A stretch of DNA of 64,000 nucleotides from Bemisia tabaci (taxonomy: Eukaryota > Arthropoda > Insecta > Hemiptera > Aleyrodidae): the NCBI RefSeq assembly GCF_918797505.1, contig NC_092794.1:2914001-2978000 (forward strand), written 5' to 3'. The notes under the pieces were generated by a model. The model was given only the letters and a program-made list of their open reading frames with translations. It had not been told where the DNA came from and made no database searches. Both the position numbers and the translations under genes were made by a program. Every line of letters starts with the position of its first letter. The stretch's first letter is position 1. Of the stretch, positions 32,281 through 43,162 are shown piece after piece.

Positions 32281-32418
32281 CCGCCACGCTGAGGAAAAAC
32301 GCCGTATGATCATCCAGTTGTTGCCTGATTTCTACCGATAAAAGCCGGATTTTTTTTTTAATTTACGTATTTTTTTTTCTTTGAGGTTCTCGTAGAAGTT
32401 TATGTGCAGATAAACTTA
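32281..32418. mobile_element. CTGCCGTGC-family left-end fragment
   Basis: CACGCTGAGGAAAAACGCC, then GTATGATC and TTGTTGCCTGATTTC, match the left half of the family. The right half is missing, and the putative start of the Helitron at 32419 follows. Confidence 0.45.
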
Positions 32419-33039
32419 TCTTAATATCTAATTTGAAAAATAGAATGAAATTGTGAATCAACCACTGTACTAATTGCGAGGGGCGTTGGTTCATTTGAAA
32501 GGTGTTGTTCTCAATGCTTCGGGAAAACTATAAATTATTTTCTGGGGTTCGTCCCCGATTTTTAAATCCCTAAAAACTCATAAATTGGATGAGGGGAAGT
32601 GGGGGTTTTTTGTTTTTTGTTTTTCGGAAAAGTTTTGTTGCTACGCATCTTACTTTACTGTTTGCTGTCTTTTTATCAGCTGTTTTCATTCAACAATCAT
32701 CATTAAGTGAGGTTACTTCCAACACTCAACTGCCATCAACTTACATTTTTCTTTTCCCGCGTTTTTTTTTTACGGTTTTTCATGATTGGTTCCATCTTTT
32801 TCCTATTGCCAATTTTTCCTCATTAAGTCAATAACCTCCAAGTTTTTTTTCTCATTTCCGATCAGAACTTTTCACGCTGTTTCTTTTCAATGTGTATAAA
32901 TATGTTTATTATTAATTTCCATTTTCTTTTCATCTTTTTTCTTCTGATTTATTTTTTTTAATTTAAAAATTGAACTTTTCAGTTATGATTTTGTTAAAAT
33001 AATAATAATTTTTACTAATTTTAATTTTAAATTTAACAG

Positions 33040-33523
33040 TTGTTATGAGTGAAATTTTCAATGACCGAGGCGGTCGTCCTCCAAAACGTGGTCGCGTTTT
33101 CCAGAATTCTTCGCATGTTCGTTTAGTGAAGCAAGAACTTAACTCTGTTATTAGTATAGAAAATCAAAGTTTCATTTCTTCATTTCGGAAGTATAAAATT
33201 GATGATCAGAACTTTGATGAAAATTTTGTTACCAAATTTTCAGTCGGTTCAATGAATATAATTTGTCATCATTGTGATGCTCGCCATTTTCAGGGTGAAA
33301 TGTCCAATGGTCATTTTAATAACTGCTGCCAAAATGGCTTAATTTCTTTACCGAGTATTCGGACAAATACCGATTTGAAATCATTATTTTTATATTCTCC
33401 AAATTTCATAAAGCATATCAAAAATTATAATAGTGCTGTTGCGTTTGCCTCTTTCTCTGCAAATCGAATTGATATTCCGGGTGGTGGACCTTATTGCTTT
33501 AAAGTTCAAGGATCCATATATAG
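33040..33523 (+). CDS. Helitron Rep/helicase N-terminal exon (partial)
   Basis: An ATG at 33045 opens 160 codons. Residues 73-80 read ICHHCDAR, followed by HFQGE and FNNCC (91-95), then SLPSI (101-105), LKSLFLYSPNF (111-121), NYNSAVAFASF (127-137) and GGGPYCFKVQGSIYR at the end. This order (CxxC, CC, LP, then YN.A.AFAS and G.Y.F...G.IY) is that of the conserved segment preceding the Rep HUH domain in Helitron proteins. The frame is open up to an excellent splice donor, AG|GTAAGT (33522-33529), and an AACAG acceptor-like site precedes the ATG. It is therefore probably one exon. No HUH or helicase motif follows before the element ends. Confidence 0.8.
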
Positions 33524-33608
33524 GTAAGTTTATTTAATATTTACCGTTACGTAACGTACTTTTTTCAGTTTCTCAGTCCGTCCCTCCCTCCTTCCCACCC
33601 CTTAACGC

Positions 33609-33634
33609 ATCCGGAATGCAGCTGCATTCCGGAT
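33609..33634. repeat. Perfect 26-bp palindrome inside the Helitron
   Basis: ATCCGGAATGCAG followed directly by its reverse complement, without a spacer. It lies 80 bp after the donor site and is too short to be a MITE. Confidence 0.85.
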
Positions 33635-33884
33635 ACTGCATTTAAATCTTTCCTCCTCTGTTAGTTACTATTTGGACTTTGTCTATTCCGTCTTCTTTAA
33701 AATTAGTTTGAAAACAAATGTAAAACCTAAAAAATAATTTTGTATGAAGATTAAAACAAAATTTTAATTTAAAGTTCACTAAATAAAATTACAATTTTTG
33801 AAAACATTTGTTATATTTATTCTCTCAAAGAAATAATTAGACCCGATTCAAAGACAAAACAGAAAATTAAATGAAAATAAATAA

Positions 33885-33940
<56 letters not shown>

Positions 33941-34018
33941 TGAAAGTGAAAAGTGTACAGGAAAAATAAGGGGCTGCGAAGCAGCCCCATAAGCCCCTAG
34001 TATATATATAAAGTCGCT

Positions 34019-34507
34019 TTATAACGCACTCTGGCGTTCTACGACACCCAAGCGCCACATATGCCTGTCTTCCCAGAGGTTATCGGGCAACTGACACCGC
34101 AACATCCCTTTGTCAACGCCCTGCCGCCAACCCTTTACGGGACGTCCCCGTCGCCTCTTCCCAGGTGGTACCCAATCCAAAACTTGTTTGGGCAACCTCT
34201 CCTCCGACATTCTTTGCACATGTCCATACCAGCATAACTGCCTGGACATGACGTCGTGCACGATATCTTTCTCAACCTTCATCACCTGGCGAATTCTCTC
34301 ATTACGGACACGGTCCCGTCTCGAAATGCCGGCAGATCGCCGCCAAAAATCCATTTCAGTTGCCCTCAACATTTCTTGCGTTCTTTTCGTCAAAGGCCAC
34401 ACTTCACTACCATAGAGCACGATACTTTTAACGATGGCGTCATATATCCGGTGCTTGTTTGCCTTTGAGATGCTCTGATCCCAGAGCACCCCGTTCAGCA
34501 TCAGATA
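34019..34507 (-). pseudogene. Non-LTR retrotransposon reverse transcriptase, C-terminal part
   Basis: The minus-strand frame of about 160 codons ends at a TAA at 34021-34019. Motifs in order are IVKSIVLYGSEVWPL, LRATEMDFWRRSAGISRRD, RVRNERIRQVM, LCWYGHVQRM, VPPGKRRRGRPVKGW and WRLGVVERQSAL. This is the region after the polymerase core in insect endonuclease/reverse transcriptase elements. The catalytic FADD-type motif and the endonuclease are missing. An in-frame stop lies just upstream (about 34508), marking 5' truncation. The plus-strand open frames here are antisense. The clade (RTE, CR1 or Jockey-like) is not decided. Confidence 0.8.
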
Positions 34508-34766
34508 AACTTAAAATGTCAATAAATTTCGGGAAAAAATGGGACCGGACCGGTGGAGAGGGGCCTAGTCTTCCAGAAGAAAACTTACCAAGAGACCCAA
34601 ATTGGGGGAAATTTTCCGAAATTTGCGATATGCAAGTCTCAACGGGAGGGTGCATAGAGGGTGCTGGTTTCTCCTTTCCTGTGTCCCTTGTCAGAATTCT
34701 TATAATCTCAATGAAATCTTAAAATTTAATCGAGAACTTAAATTTAAAAATTTAACCTAAAACTTT

Positions 34767-35011
34767 GTTTAATTTTTTTATTTTTGCAGGTTTAATGCCA
34801 GTAGACAGTATTTTATTGTCAATAGACATCATGGGGCTTTTGGCACATTCATGCTCCGGTTTTCACATTTTCAGGGATTAAAGTCGAGTAGAATATGTTT
34901 CTGCAGATTCACTTGTCAGTTCCGTGAAAATTTGTTTCCACCACCGGGATTCGAACCCGGAGTCTATTGGCTAGAGTCAAACGCGCTGACCGCTAGGCCA
35001 ACCTGGCCGGC
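34767..35011 (-). mobile_element. tRNA-derived SINE with 14-bp target duplication
   Basis: Read on the minus strand, the element starts at 35011 with a tRNA-like head. The A box TGGCCTAGCGG is at 35000-34990. The B box GGTTCGAATCC is at 34956-34946, flanked by the T-stem CCGGG/CCCGG. A tRNA-unrelated body and an A-rich tail follow. The flanks are TAACCTAAAACTTT (34753-34766) and TAACCTAATACTTT (35012-35025), 13 of 14 identical. This is LINE-mediated insertion. The anticodon stem is imperfect, so it is not a functional tRNA gene. Confidence 0.85.
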
Positions 35012-35220
35012 TAACCTAATACTTTAACCCAAAAATGTAATTGAATACTCAATAAATTTTGTCTCGAAACATAAGGACGTCATATTTCCTTCAATTTTAG
35101 AGCTTTTGGTGTCAAATTTGCGTCAAAATTTCCAGATTTTCTTACTCGATGTAGGTGTACCGATAACTCGAATTTGAAGTTGTGGCAAAGGTCCTTTTTC
35201 ACGGATCCGATCACATTTAT

Positions 35221-35375
35221 TAGTGGCGTGGCGTGCTTTGCGATACATCAATTGATCTGCTATTTAAACCTTCGGAAAAGGATCGATAAGAAGGGGTTCG
35301 CAGCGAACACCTTAATAATCGATTCTTTGCTATATATTCGAAGGGGGTGATTCGATTATTCACCCCTCGCCACTG
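35221..35375. mobile_element. CAGTGGCG-family MITE with 8-bp duplication
   Basis: 155 bp, flanked by ACATTTAT (35213-35220) and ATATTTAT (35376-35383), 7 of 8 identical. The left end begins TAGTGGCGTGG. Confidence 0.75.
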
Positions 35376-35383
35376 ATATTTAT

Positions 35384-36522
35384 CATTGAAGTTGTTTTAT
35401 AATTTTACCCGGAAATTAAGCTAAAGTGTGAGAAAATGTTGAAGGAAAATATTCATTAAATTCCTCGGTAGAGTTCATACTTTGTAGTCCTCTATATAAT
35501 CAATAAAGGAGGAAAGAAAGAAAAATTCCTCGAAAATGAATATTTAATGGAAAGAAATTTGGCGATGACTGAGTGCTTATACGGCTTTTTCCCTTAGCGA
35601 AGCAGCGTTAGCTCGAGGAATCAGGACCTGCTAGAGAGATCGGTAGCTTTATCTTTGCCTCTGGACCGGAGTGTCATGGCCTGATAACGGTGCCATCCCA
35701 TCCATTAAATAGGATTCTACGAAATTGACTGCCTCAAAACGGGAGCTTAAGTGAGCAGAATGAAGTTTAGCCTTGATGGTAAACGCTAAGTTTAATGCAC
35801 TTAACAATGTGAAAATTTAATTTCAGCTTTTTCGCAGCTTCCTGAAACTCCTCGCTTTGGCCAATTGTCTTTAATGTTTTAAATTCTCAACCTGAGCCAA
35901 GCAGTTTTCGTGCGGAAAGTTAGAGATGCTTTTAATGCGGACAATTAGTAACGCGGCCGCACATTTTTGAATTTCTAAGAGGTATGTTGCAAATTGTCGA
36001 GCCTTTGAGTATCAAATCGAATTTCATTCTATGATTCCAGAGAATTTTTATCATGCACAAAATACTAGTCGACGGCGAAACTAGAAAAATATCCATCCGA
36101 GTTGCAGAAAATGTTTTATCCCCGCTTCAATTCCAACAGCAAAGTAATCTGATATTTTTCATATTAATGTCAATAAATATTATCAGATATTTAGGGAGAA
36201 ATCCTGCGAAACACAGGTCAAAAACATTTAATTTTTCTGCATTGAAATAAAACCTGGTATGGAGTCTTGTTCTATTTAGAAGGCGAAATGGCTGGTCTCA
36301 CCGGTGTTAAACTTTTCACTAATACAAATTTCAAAAATGTCGCGTGACTCCTCTATCCACGATTTTCATTGTTTATGATTCTGTGTAATTTACGCAACTG
36401 ACTAAATGTGCGTAATCATGGTAAAATGAACTGTGTACAAATTCATTACAACTTAGACGAATGGAAACAAATACAATTTGGAAATACAGCAAGAGATTGG
36501 AGTAAAGGACGCGCGTCGATGA
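35384..36522. other. Spacer with one CTGCCGTGC-family end
   Basis: About 35540-35605 reads like the right end of that MITE (CTTATACGGCTTTTTCCCTTAG then CGAAGCAG). At 36060-36090 a short CGACGGCGAAACTAG tract recalls the CGACGG foldback. Otherwise unassigned. Confidence 0.35.
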
Positions 36523-36588
36523 CGGCGCAGAGATACAACTATTCGTGCTCGATGGATGTGCGTGTGGCATCTGCAAAATTGAAGGCGC
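36523..36588. repeat. 65-bp GGCGC-bounded motif, copy 1
   Basis: From GGCGCAGAGATACAACTATTC to AAAATTGAAGGCGC. Seven related segments occur in the window (36523, 40854, 45259, 51105, 56499, 57137, 58542), on both strands and in different surroundings. Read in one frame, several give QLF...G...K(I/L) patterns; coding is not established. Confidence 0.5.
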
Positions 36589-37075
36589 GATGGCGCGCGG
36601 TGTGAATTGTGAACTCACAATGCTCCGCTCTATGCTGCCGATAAGTCAAAATGAAATGTGAATCAAGCGAAGCCTATATGTACATTAAATCTCGCTGTTG
36701 CAATTGGTAACAGAATCACGTTTCGATAGATTAAGCTTGAAGATCAGCAAAACATAATAAGATTTGCTCAAACGCCTGGTTTCCTTTCCAATATTTCGCC
36801 GGAGATATCGCCTCTCGAGAAAAACTGTCGTTATCCATCGCGTAAGCACACATCATGGTTTTTCCCGTTTTCGATTTATCAATTAGTGATCGCACAATAT
36901 AAGTTGTAGCTCTACTTATAACGTGGACGAAACCGAGTTGGAAGAAACCATGGTATGCATCAGCGCAGTGGATGACGTCATACGCGCTGTCTTTCGAAGG
37001 GAAGTATCTTCGCTAATATTTGACGAGAAAACTTGATGTTTGGGTGGATCTTATTATTTTTTACTGATCTATAAG

Positions 37076-37282
37076 TGGACCGCGTCAAAGGAACCAAGTC
37101 ACATCAGCTATTGCCAAAAATTGGGCGATTCAGTTTTTTGCGTGAAAACAGTCGTGCGGATTTTTTTGCAAATTTTTAACATTTTCAAAGGAATCCGCAC
37201 AACCGTTTTGTATAGATTAAATTGCCCAGGCAAGTTTGGCAATAGCTGATATGGCTTGGTTACTTCCTCCTAAACGCGGTCC
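37076..37282. mobile_element. GGACCGCG MITE, copy 3
   Basis: 207 bp; GGACCGCGTCAAAGGAACC ... CTAAACGCGGTCC. The interior matches 15496-15748 with deletions. The flanks share AGT. Confidence 0.68.
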
Positions 37283-37442
37283 AGTTTGGAATCATCAAAA
37301 TACGATTTTGTGGTAAGCGAAACACCATTCATTTATACATAGTTATTTTTGGTTTAAATAAGTCCTCCGATACTTGATCGCATTTTTGACAAAAGCAGTG
37401 CTGTTGTCAAGATTCGTTTGAAGACTCGCACAAGATAATTGA

Positions 37443-37540
37443 TCAAATAAAATTGTAAAACTCACTTGCACGTAAAAATTAGTTAAATTGCGCGATTTAA
37501 CTAATTTTTACATGCAAGTGAGTTTTACAATTTTATTTGA
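37443..37540. repeat. 98-bp near-perfect palindrome
   Basis: TCAAATAAAATTGTAAAACTC... runs to a centre near 37491 and returns as its complement with only a few mismatches, essentially without a loop. No second copy is seen and no outer duplication was found. It is either a very compact MITE or a locally formed palindrome. Confidence 0.75.
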
Positions 37541-38035
37541 GTGCTGTTGTGTAAAAGGCTCAAGGATTTTCCTTGCGGTAATTTTCAATATTGAAATATA
37601 TTCGATTAAGATACGTGAAATTCGTGCGGAACACATGCCTCACTCTCAGCAAATATTCAAAATACTTTTCGACGAGCCTTCCATCCCCGACGGAAGTTTT
37701 CTCGAACTTTTGATTGCTAAGTTAAACACACCGTGCGCCGATGTTTGAATTTGTGTGTCATCTGAGTGTTGGCTGTCGATAACTTGTCCCTCATTATTTA
37801 TTCAATCTTCGAGCAGAGTTTGCTGCCAATCCCGCAGCCCGCTCAACCTTTGAGGCCGTAACACAACCGATTTCGGGCGATGGGGGAAGGGGAATTCGAT
37901 AAACTTCGAAAGCAGAAATGCAAATACAGGTCGACCTACACTACCTATGTAAGGCGATGCAGATCATAACATTTCCTCATGTTTATATCAATTATATTCG
38001 TGAGTCTGTTTAGTTTACCATATTCAACAGATTTA
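37541..38035. other. Unassigned spacer
   Basis: An open frame continuing from the palindrome (37488-37748) has no recognisable motif. Nothing else noted. Confidence 0.3.
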
Positions 38036-38249
38036 CACGGAAAAAACGAAATTGCTGATTTAACAAGTTTGTAGTTAAAGAATTTGTCCGTCATGTGGCA
38101 ATGAATGTAGATTTTACGATAAAAAAATGCTAATTTCTCCACCCCCATGGTTCAATTAGCTTCTCACCATTGAAAAATGTACATTTGAAACATGTCGAAC
38201 ATATTTTTGAACAATTTATTTGTTAAATCAGCAATCCATTTTTTCCTTG
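38036..38249. mobile_element. CACGGA foldback, AATTGCTGATTTAAC subfamily, copy 2
   Basis: 214 bp, TA on both sides (38034-38035, 38250-38251). Starts CACGGAAAAAACGAAATTGC; the right end has decayed to CCTTG. The arms are more diverged than in 30086-30315. Confidence 0.65.
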
Positions 38250-38399
38250 TATGTAAAGGCCTTCACGAGTTTTGCGTGTTAAGAGTATCTAAGGCGATTT
38301 ATACATATGGTACAGTAAAAGCTCGTCTTGTGAAAAAGTCGAGTTTGTTCAAGTTTTGACCAAATAAAATAAATGTAAAATCACACTCAACATGTAATG

Positions 38400-38941
38400 T
38401 CCGTAACAAAAAAATGCTCAGCATCTAATTTTCCACCCTGTCTAGAGGTCCATTCGCAGAATGAGTGAAAAGTGAAATTAGTGGTGAGTGTACGCTATTG
38501 GCGACTTCTCGGCAAAGGTCCATTGCTGCGTGCTGGCGGAAATTGCTCGGAAAACTCAACGAGACACACACACGATGTGTTACAAAGGGAGGGTCCTGCG
38601 GGGGAGGGATGTGAGGAGGTGACATTTACGAGGCAGAATCCGAGTGTATCGCTACCGATCCGATAAATGAATTGGTGGAGCTCAGAAACCAATTATCTGA
38701 TAAACTTCAGAGCGCAAGCATTCAAATGAAGCTCAGAGTTCATGAAAGAGAGGACTTGATAGGGTTTGACATGGATTGCTTTTCAAATGGAGCAGAGGTG
38801 GACGAGTTGTAAGGAAATCATCAGTGCAGCGGTCAGCGGTTATTTAAGCACATTGGTCCGTGTGTACGTGAAAAAATTACGGAAACATGTATCCCGGTTT
38901 CCAATGTTGCAAAGTTTCTGCCACGAAAAAAATCTCTAAAG
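38400..38941. other. Spacer with a GGACCAC-family end fragment
   Basis: Around 38400-38452 the sequence ...CACCCTGTCTAGAGGTCC matches the right end of the GGACCAC family. The remainder is unassigned. Confidence 0.35.
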
Positions 38942-39450
38942 AATGGAGATGTTGCATGTGTCAGGAATTTGCGATTTGACTGTTGATTCTTACGTAAAAG
39001 TTCGCGAGAAACACGATGATGCCGCTGGTTTTCTCTGAAATCATCTTCCAAGCTCAAAAACAGCTCTCAAGTTGAGGCCAAAATGGAGGGGATATCCCAC
39101 GCTATCCTGAGAGTCCACTTCTACATCAAGACAAACTCTCCATGCAAAGATAGGACACAAATACATTAGCAGTGATGCCGTGTTTTCAGTTTTAGAGTCC
39201 CCAAATAAAATGGCAGCCCTGTCAATGCATTTGCTCCCTATCTTTGCTTGGAGAGTTTGTTTTCATGTAGAGGTGGACTATCAGAAAAGCGTGGAATATC
39301 CCCTCTATTTTGGCCTCAACTTGAGAGCTTTTTTTTGAGCTTGGGAGTTGATTTCAAAGAAAACCAGTGGCACCAACGTGTTTCTCGCGAACTTTCACAT
39401 AAGAATCAACAGTCAAATTGCAAATTCCTCACACATGGAACATCTCCATT
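38942..39450. mobile_element. AATGGAGATG foldback, copy 1
   Basis: This 509-bp palindromic element starts AATGGAGATGTTGCATGTG and ends with its complement. The arms are about 220 bp each and share GCGAGAAACACGATG, CAAGCTCAAAAA and CCTCTACATC-type segments. Copies are at 47339-47844 and 49233-49731. Its last base directly abuts the first base of the GAGGGGCTTGG MITE at 39451. No coding frame. Confidence 0.78.
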
Positions 39451-39698
39451 GAAGGGCTTAGAAGACAAGACGCATAAGTGCAGTTTTTGAAAAAATTGAG
39501 ATATTAATGATTTTAAGTAGTACTATTCTTAATGTATATTCTGTGAAAAATTATCTTCCAAATGCCAGTTTTTAAGCATCAAAAAGTCGGTTTGAACTTC
39601 CTTTCCACCGTAAGGATCTATGGAATATCGAAACTTGAAAAACGCATAACTCGAAACAGCTTAATTTGTACGTATGCGTCTTGTCCTCCAAATCCCTC
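39451..39698. mobile_element. GAGGGGCTTGG MITE, copy 2
   Basis: 248 bp, the same length as copy 1; ends GAAGGGCTTAGAAGACAAG and ...GTCCTCCAAATCCCTC. The interior is inverted relative to copy 1 (GTTTTTAAGCATCAAAAAGTC). Confidence 0.7.
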
Positions 39699-40853
39699 GG
39701 TTCGAGGCTGGATTCTATTGATAAAAAGGAGGTTTCTGGAGAGTTATGAAGGAGGGCGGATGAATATAGTTTGATGATGGTGAAGGTAGATTTGAAACTG
39801 GAAGGAAAACACTGATATTGATCGAGGCATCCTTGAGAGATAAAGGACGAGGGATAATTCCTCAATCTGAGACGTGTGAATGGAAAGCGCGGAGCAGTCA
39901 ATAGGGCCCGAAGCCCGGGGCAAGGCCCGGAGCCGATATAATGGCGCGCACCCGCACCATAATTACAATGCAATAGGAGATAACTAATGACGTTATCTCT
40001 CGTCCACAAATTATCACTCGGCGGAGGAAGAGGAATAATTGGCCCCTACTCCTCAGCTTCATCCGTCTCATCTCCCGCCGTTGCGTTGCAGATGGGCCGC
40101 CGACATCGGAAAGTTGAAATTAAAGGGATGGAAATTGTCAAGTGGACGTTCGAGTCCCCTCATTCTCGAATTAAGGTGATTCCGCGCTCGGAGGATTTCA
40201 GTCAGAGCGACTCGCAATATATCGCATCGATTAGCTCCGTCTTCTCGGCTAATTGTCAACCTTATTCAATTTTGATATCGCATTTCTGTTCGGTGGCAGA
40301 CCCAGAGTGAGTTGGAAGGGGGGGGGGGGCATTTGCTGATGTCAAGTTGAGGGTCTCTGATACACCTCCCAGAGCGAGGGGGTCCGTGGGGCCTCCCCCG
40401 AAATTTTTTAAAATGATAGCTCCTCCCAGATTGAAATTCAAGCAGTTTTAGAATTCAATTTGTGCATTGAGAGTTAAGAATTGACTAATAAAACCTCTTT
40501 TAGTCTAATTTTATTTTAGTATATAGACTATTGATAACAACATTTTTAGATTTCCGGCTACTCATAATGCGAAAAAAGGTGAGCTTTTAGCCGACTTTAC
40601 AGGTATAATATTTTAAAAAAAAAGTGCAAAACTCTTGCACATTTTTTATTATTAAAGCATGGCCTGAGTAACAATTATTCCATATTCTATTTCTAAAATC
40701 GGCTAAAAGCTCACCTTTTATTTTGTAAACTATTTATTTGCTTCATCCCTTTTATTGATATGATGATTCATTGTTTCTGATAATTACGACAGTTTTTCTA
40801 TTCGACTGAAGATGGAGCTGATTAAGGCGCTCTTGTCAGCCTGTTAATACCAC
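39699..40853. other. Spacer with a hairpin at about 40550-40735
   Basis: Unassigned, with a GC-rich stretch near 39890-40310. At 40570-40735 the segment AAAGGTGAGCTTTTAGCCGA is repeated inverted (TCGGCTAAAAGCTCACCTTT) about 130 bp later, a likely small foldback. Around 40315-40430 a G-run followed by CCTCCCCCGAAATTTT resembles a degraded transposon end. Confidence 0.4.
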
Positions 40854-40918
40854 GGCGCTTGGATACAACTATTCGTGCTCAATGGATGTCCGTGTTGCGT
40901 CCATAAAATTGAAGGCGC
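40854..40918. repeat. 65-bp GGCGC-bounded motif, copy 2
   Basis: GGCGCTTGGATACAACTATTC to AAAATTGAAGGCGCT; closest to copy 1. Confidence 0.5.
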
Positions 40919-41311
40919 TCCGGCAACTTCATGCGATCACAGCAGTGAATGCGGCCGCCGCGCAGGCCCACAGCACAGTGATATTAAGGTGAATCCAGGC
41001 TTGGAACTTCGCGATTTGGCCACCACGTCGCGCTGCTCAGAATAGCCGTATATATTTGCCAAAATAATAAAAACCGTAATACTTATTCAAGATTGGGGAT
41101 CCAGAAGATATAGCAACATACTTGAGGAACACTCAGTAAAAAAATCTTTTCAAAATTCCCAGAAATGAAGTCGTAACTACGGCGGAAAGTAATTCCCATT
41201 GCGGCAATGGGAGAGAGAGAGACAGAACATGAGGAATTCGGTTGCATGTTCTGCCGCTGCCGCTGAGCTGAAAGTTTCAGCCGTACTTTCTCTGCGCTTG
41301 TAATTCTAATG
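40919..41311. other. Unassigned spacer
   Basis: A short GAGAGAGAGAGA tract at about 41211-41222. Nothing else recognised. Confidence 0.3.
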
Positions 41312-41858
41312 GACCACTAGATAAGGTACGAATTTCAGCATTCTGATACATGTTTTTTAACCAAAGTTTTACGTAAAACACGATGCACACAACGAAAATT
41401 ACCGAAATTACATCCTTACGAAGATATTTAATGATTCTTAATGCGTGAATTCAAACCACCCGCTCATGAAAACTCAATGCTCTACGTGATTCACATCGCG
41501 CGCTAAACGTTATCATGACAGTCTCTGCGATATAAAAATCTGGCAACCTCAATCTTGACGCTTTGGCTCAGTTATAGCAAATTGCTAATAGTTTGAACAA
41601 CACATGATGGGAGATGAGCATTGCTCGATTGAGAAGCTTGCTGAAACCGTTGTAGTGGGCGATTTGACTCACGTAGAGTTTTGAGTTTCTTGTGAGCGGG
41701 CAGTTCAAATTCCTCGTTACCAATGTGAAATAAAAACGTTAATATCTTCGTAAGGATGTAATTTCGGTAATTTTCGTTGTGTGAATCGTTTTCTACGTGA
41801 AATTCTGGTTAAGAAACATGTATCGGATCGCTTAAATTCGTACCTTGTCTAGTGGTCC
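41312..41858. mobile_element. GGACCAC foldback element, copy 2 (best preserved)
   Basis: 547 bp with inverted ends GGACCACTAGATAAGGTACG / its complement and arms of about 200 bp (CACGTAAAACACGAT..., AAAATTACCGAAATTA, CAAACCACCCGCTC on the left and their complements on the right). Confidence 0.75.
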
Positions 41859-43158
41859 ATTGCCAATATTTTTGGCTCAAAAACTCAAGCAAAAAATAAT
41901 CTATATCTTGTGGATCTGCTTTTTGTAATTTGAACAATATTATTTCAGTAATCGTTGAAGGAAAGTGAAATTCTCAGTGGTGACTGGTGGCGCTATCTCT
42001 TATCTTGAATTATCCCTAATCGAACCCTGGATTCACCTTAAGGACGTTATTAGAGACACATAACTTCATTAATTTTAAATGTCATCTCTCTCCCCCTCCC
42101 TCTCGCTCCCCCTCTCCCCCTTCTCTCTACTAAAGTTATTGAATTGCAGGTTGAAACGGATTGATCCAAGTGATCTCTGCGAGGATTTCCAAATATAGGC
42201 TCAGCTGTGGAGCTTAGAGAATATCAAGAATTGCGGGTGAAGTCAGAAATTTTACAGGAATCTTTTATACTATAAGGTCCGAGACATCCTAAATTTGCAT
42301 ATCTGGTAACGCTTAGTTAAAAAAGACATATCGATAGTAAAACTTCAGAAATACGTATCTTGGTTTACAGCTTATTGCTGAATTATTGTCATACTTTATT
42401 CACTATATGAAAAACTATTGAACGTTATTCCCTTGAAACTTCGATTATTTTTCTCTTCTACGAGACGAATACTCTATGAAAATTACAAGCCATAATGCTG
42501 GGTCAGTCTCTATTGAAAAATGGACGAGGAGCAGAAATTCTGAAATACCGCGACCAAGATATGCATTCTTGCAGTTTCATCTTCGGTTTATTGGAAAAAA
42601 AAGCGTCGGACTCCAAGGTATGTATTTTTCTATTTTCCACCGATACACATTGAAAAAAATATGGAAAGGCACTAAATTATTCCTTACACTTGGGGCATCC
42701 GTCAATTTGCCGAGGCGGCATGCGATGGTGGGCAGAAAAAGCAGCCAATTCAACAGCTTTATCAAAACCATCGTCACGTTGAATCCAACGATGTTTAATT
42801 TGAAGTACCTTCGTCGGCGAAGCTGGAGCGAAGACTGAAATATTTCACTCGGCTGAAAGTGATGTTTTGAGGACACAAGCGGCGCCATTGTTTGACTTGC
42901 ACCCATCACGGCCGGCGCGGGCTCTCCAAACCACGCATCCTGGAGAGCAAATATTTTGCCAGCATCGACCGGGACGGACCGATCAAACAGTCGTAAAATT
43001 GGGCTTCAACGCAAGAGAACAGGGTCGGCCGCCGCGATTGTGAATCGATCAATCACCGGTCAGATTGGGTGTGCTATGTTTTCTACCTGGCAACTTCGCA
43101 CTTTTCTCAACATCGATTTGAGCTCCATCATTTCCGTCCTCTCTGTGGCCCGCGGCTC
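41859..43158. other. Spacer with a CT-rich tract and a diverged foldback
   Basis: A CT-rich low-complexity tract lies at about 42086-42128. At 42330-42600 a degraded inverted repeat (CAGAAATACGTATCTTGG ... CCAAGATATGCATTCTTGC) resembles the CGACGG foldback family. The GC-rich 42900-43150 is unassigned. Confidence 0.4.
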
Positions 43159-43162
43159 AATT

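Larger units (their letters stand above)
32419..34000 (+). mobile_element. Probable Helitron with truncated Rep/helicase
   Basis: The 3' terminus is diagnostic: the hairpin GGGGCTGCGAAGCAGCCCC (33970-33988) is followed after 8 bases by CTAG (33997-34000) and then T, the canonical Helitron end. Inside is a frame matching the N-terminal region of Helitron Rep/Hel proteins (33040-33523). The 5' end is less sure. I place it at an A|TC junction (TTA|TCTTAATATCTA, 32419) because Helitrons insert between A and T and begin TC. The helicase domains are absent, so this copy is non-autonomous. It contains an A-run of about 50 bases (around 33887-33938). Confidence 0.7.

Noticed and set aside
32589..32834. 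81-codon frame with a hydrophobic, signal-like start
   Set aside because: It is low complexity (Phe/Leu-rich from poly-T), lies in the 5' non-coding part of the Helitron, and has no family resemblance.
34110..34468. Plus-strand open frames of 70-101 codons
   Set aside because: They are antisense to the non-LTR reverse transcriptase frame at 34019-34507, whose motifs are on the minus strand.
34937..35010. Functional tRNA gene
   Set aside because: The A and B boxes are good but the anticodon stem is imperfect. A tail and 14-bp target duplications show a SINE.
39987..40310. 107-codon plus-strand frame as a host exon
   Set aside because: It shows no domain or convincing splice sites and its 3' end enters a G-run. 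It may be real but cannot be supported from sequence alone.
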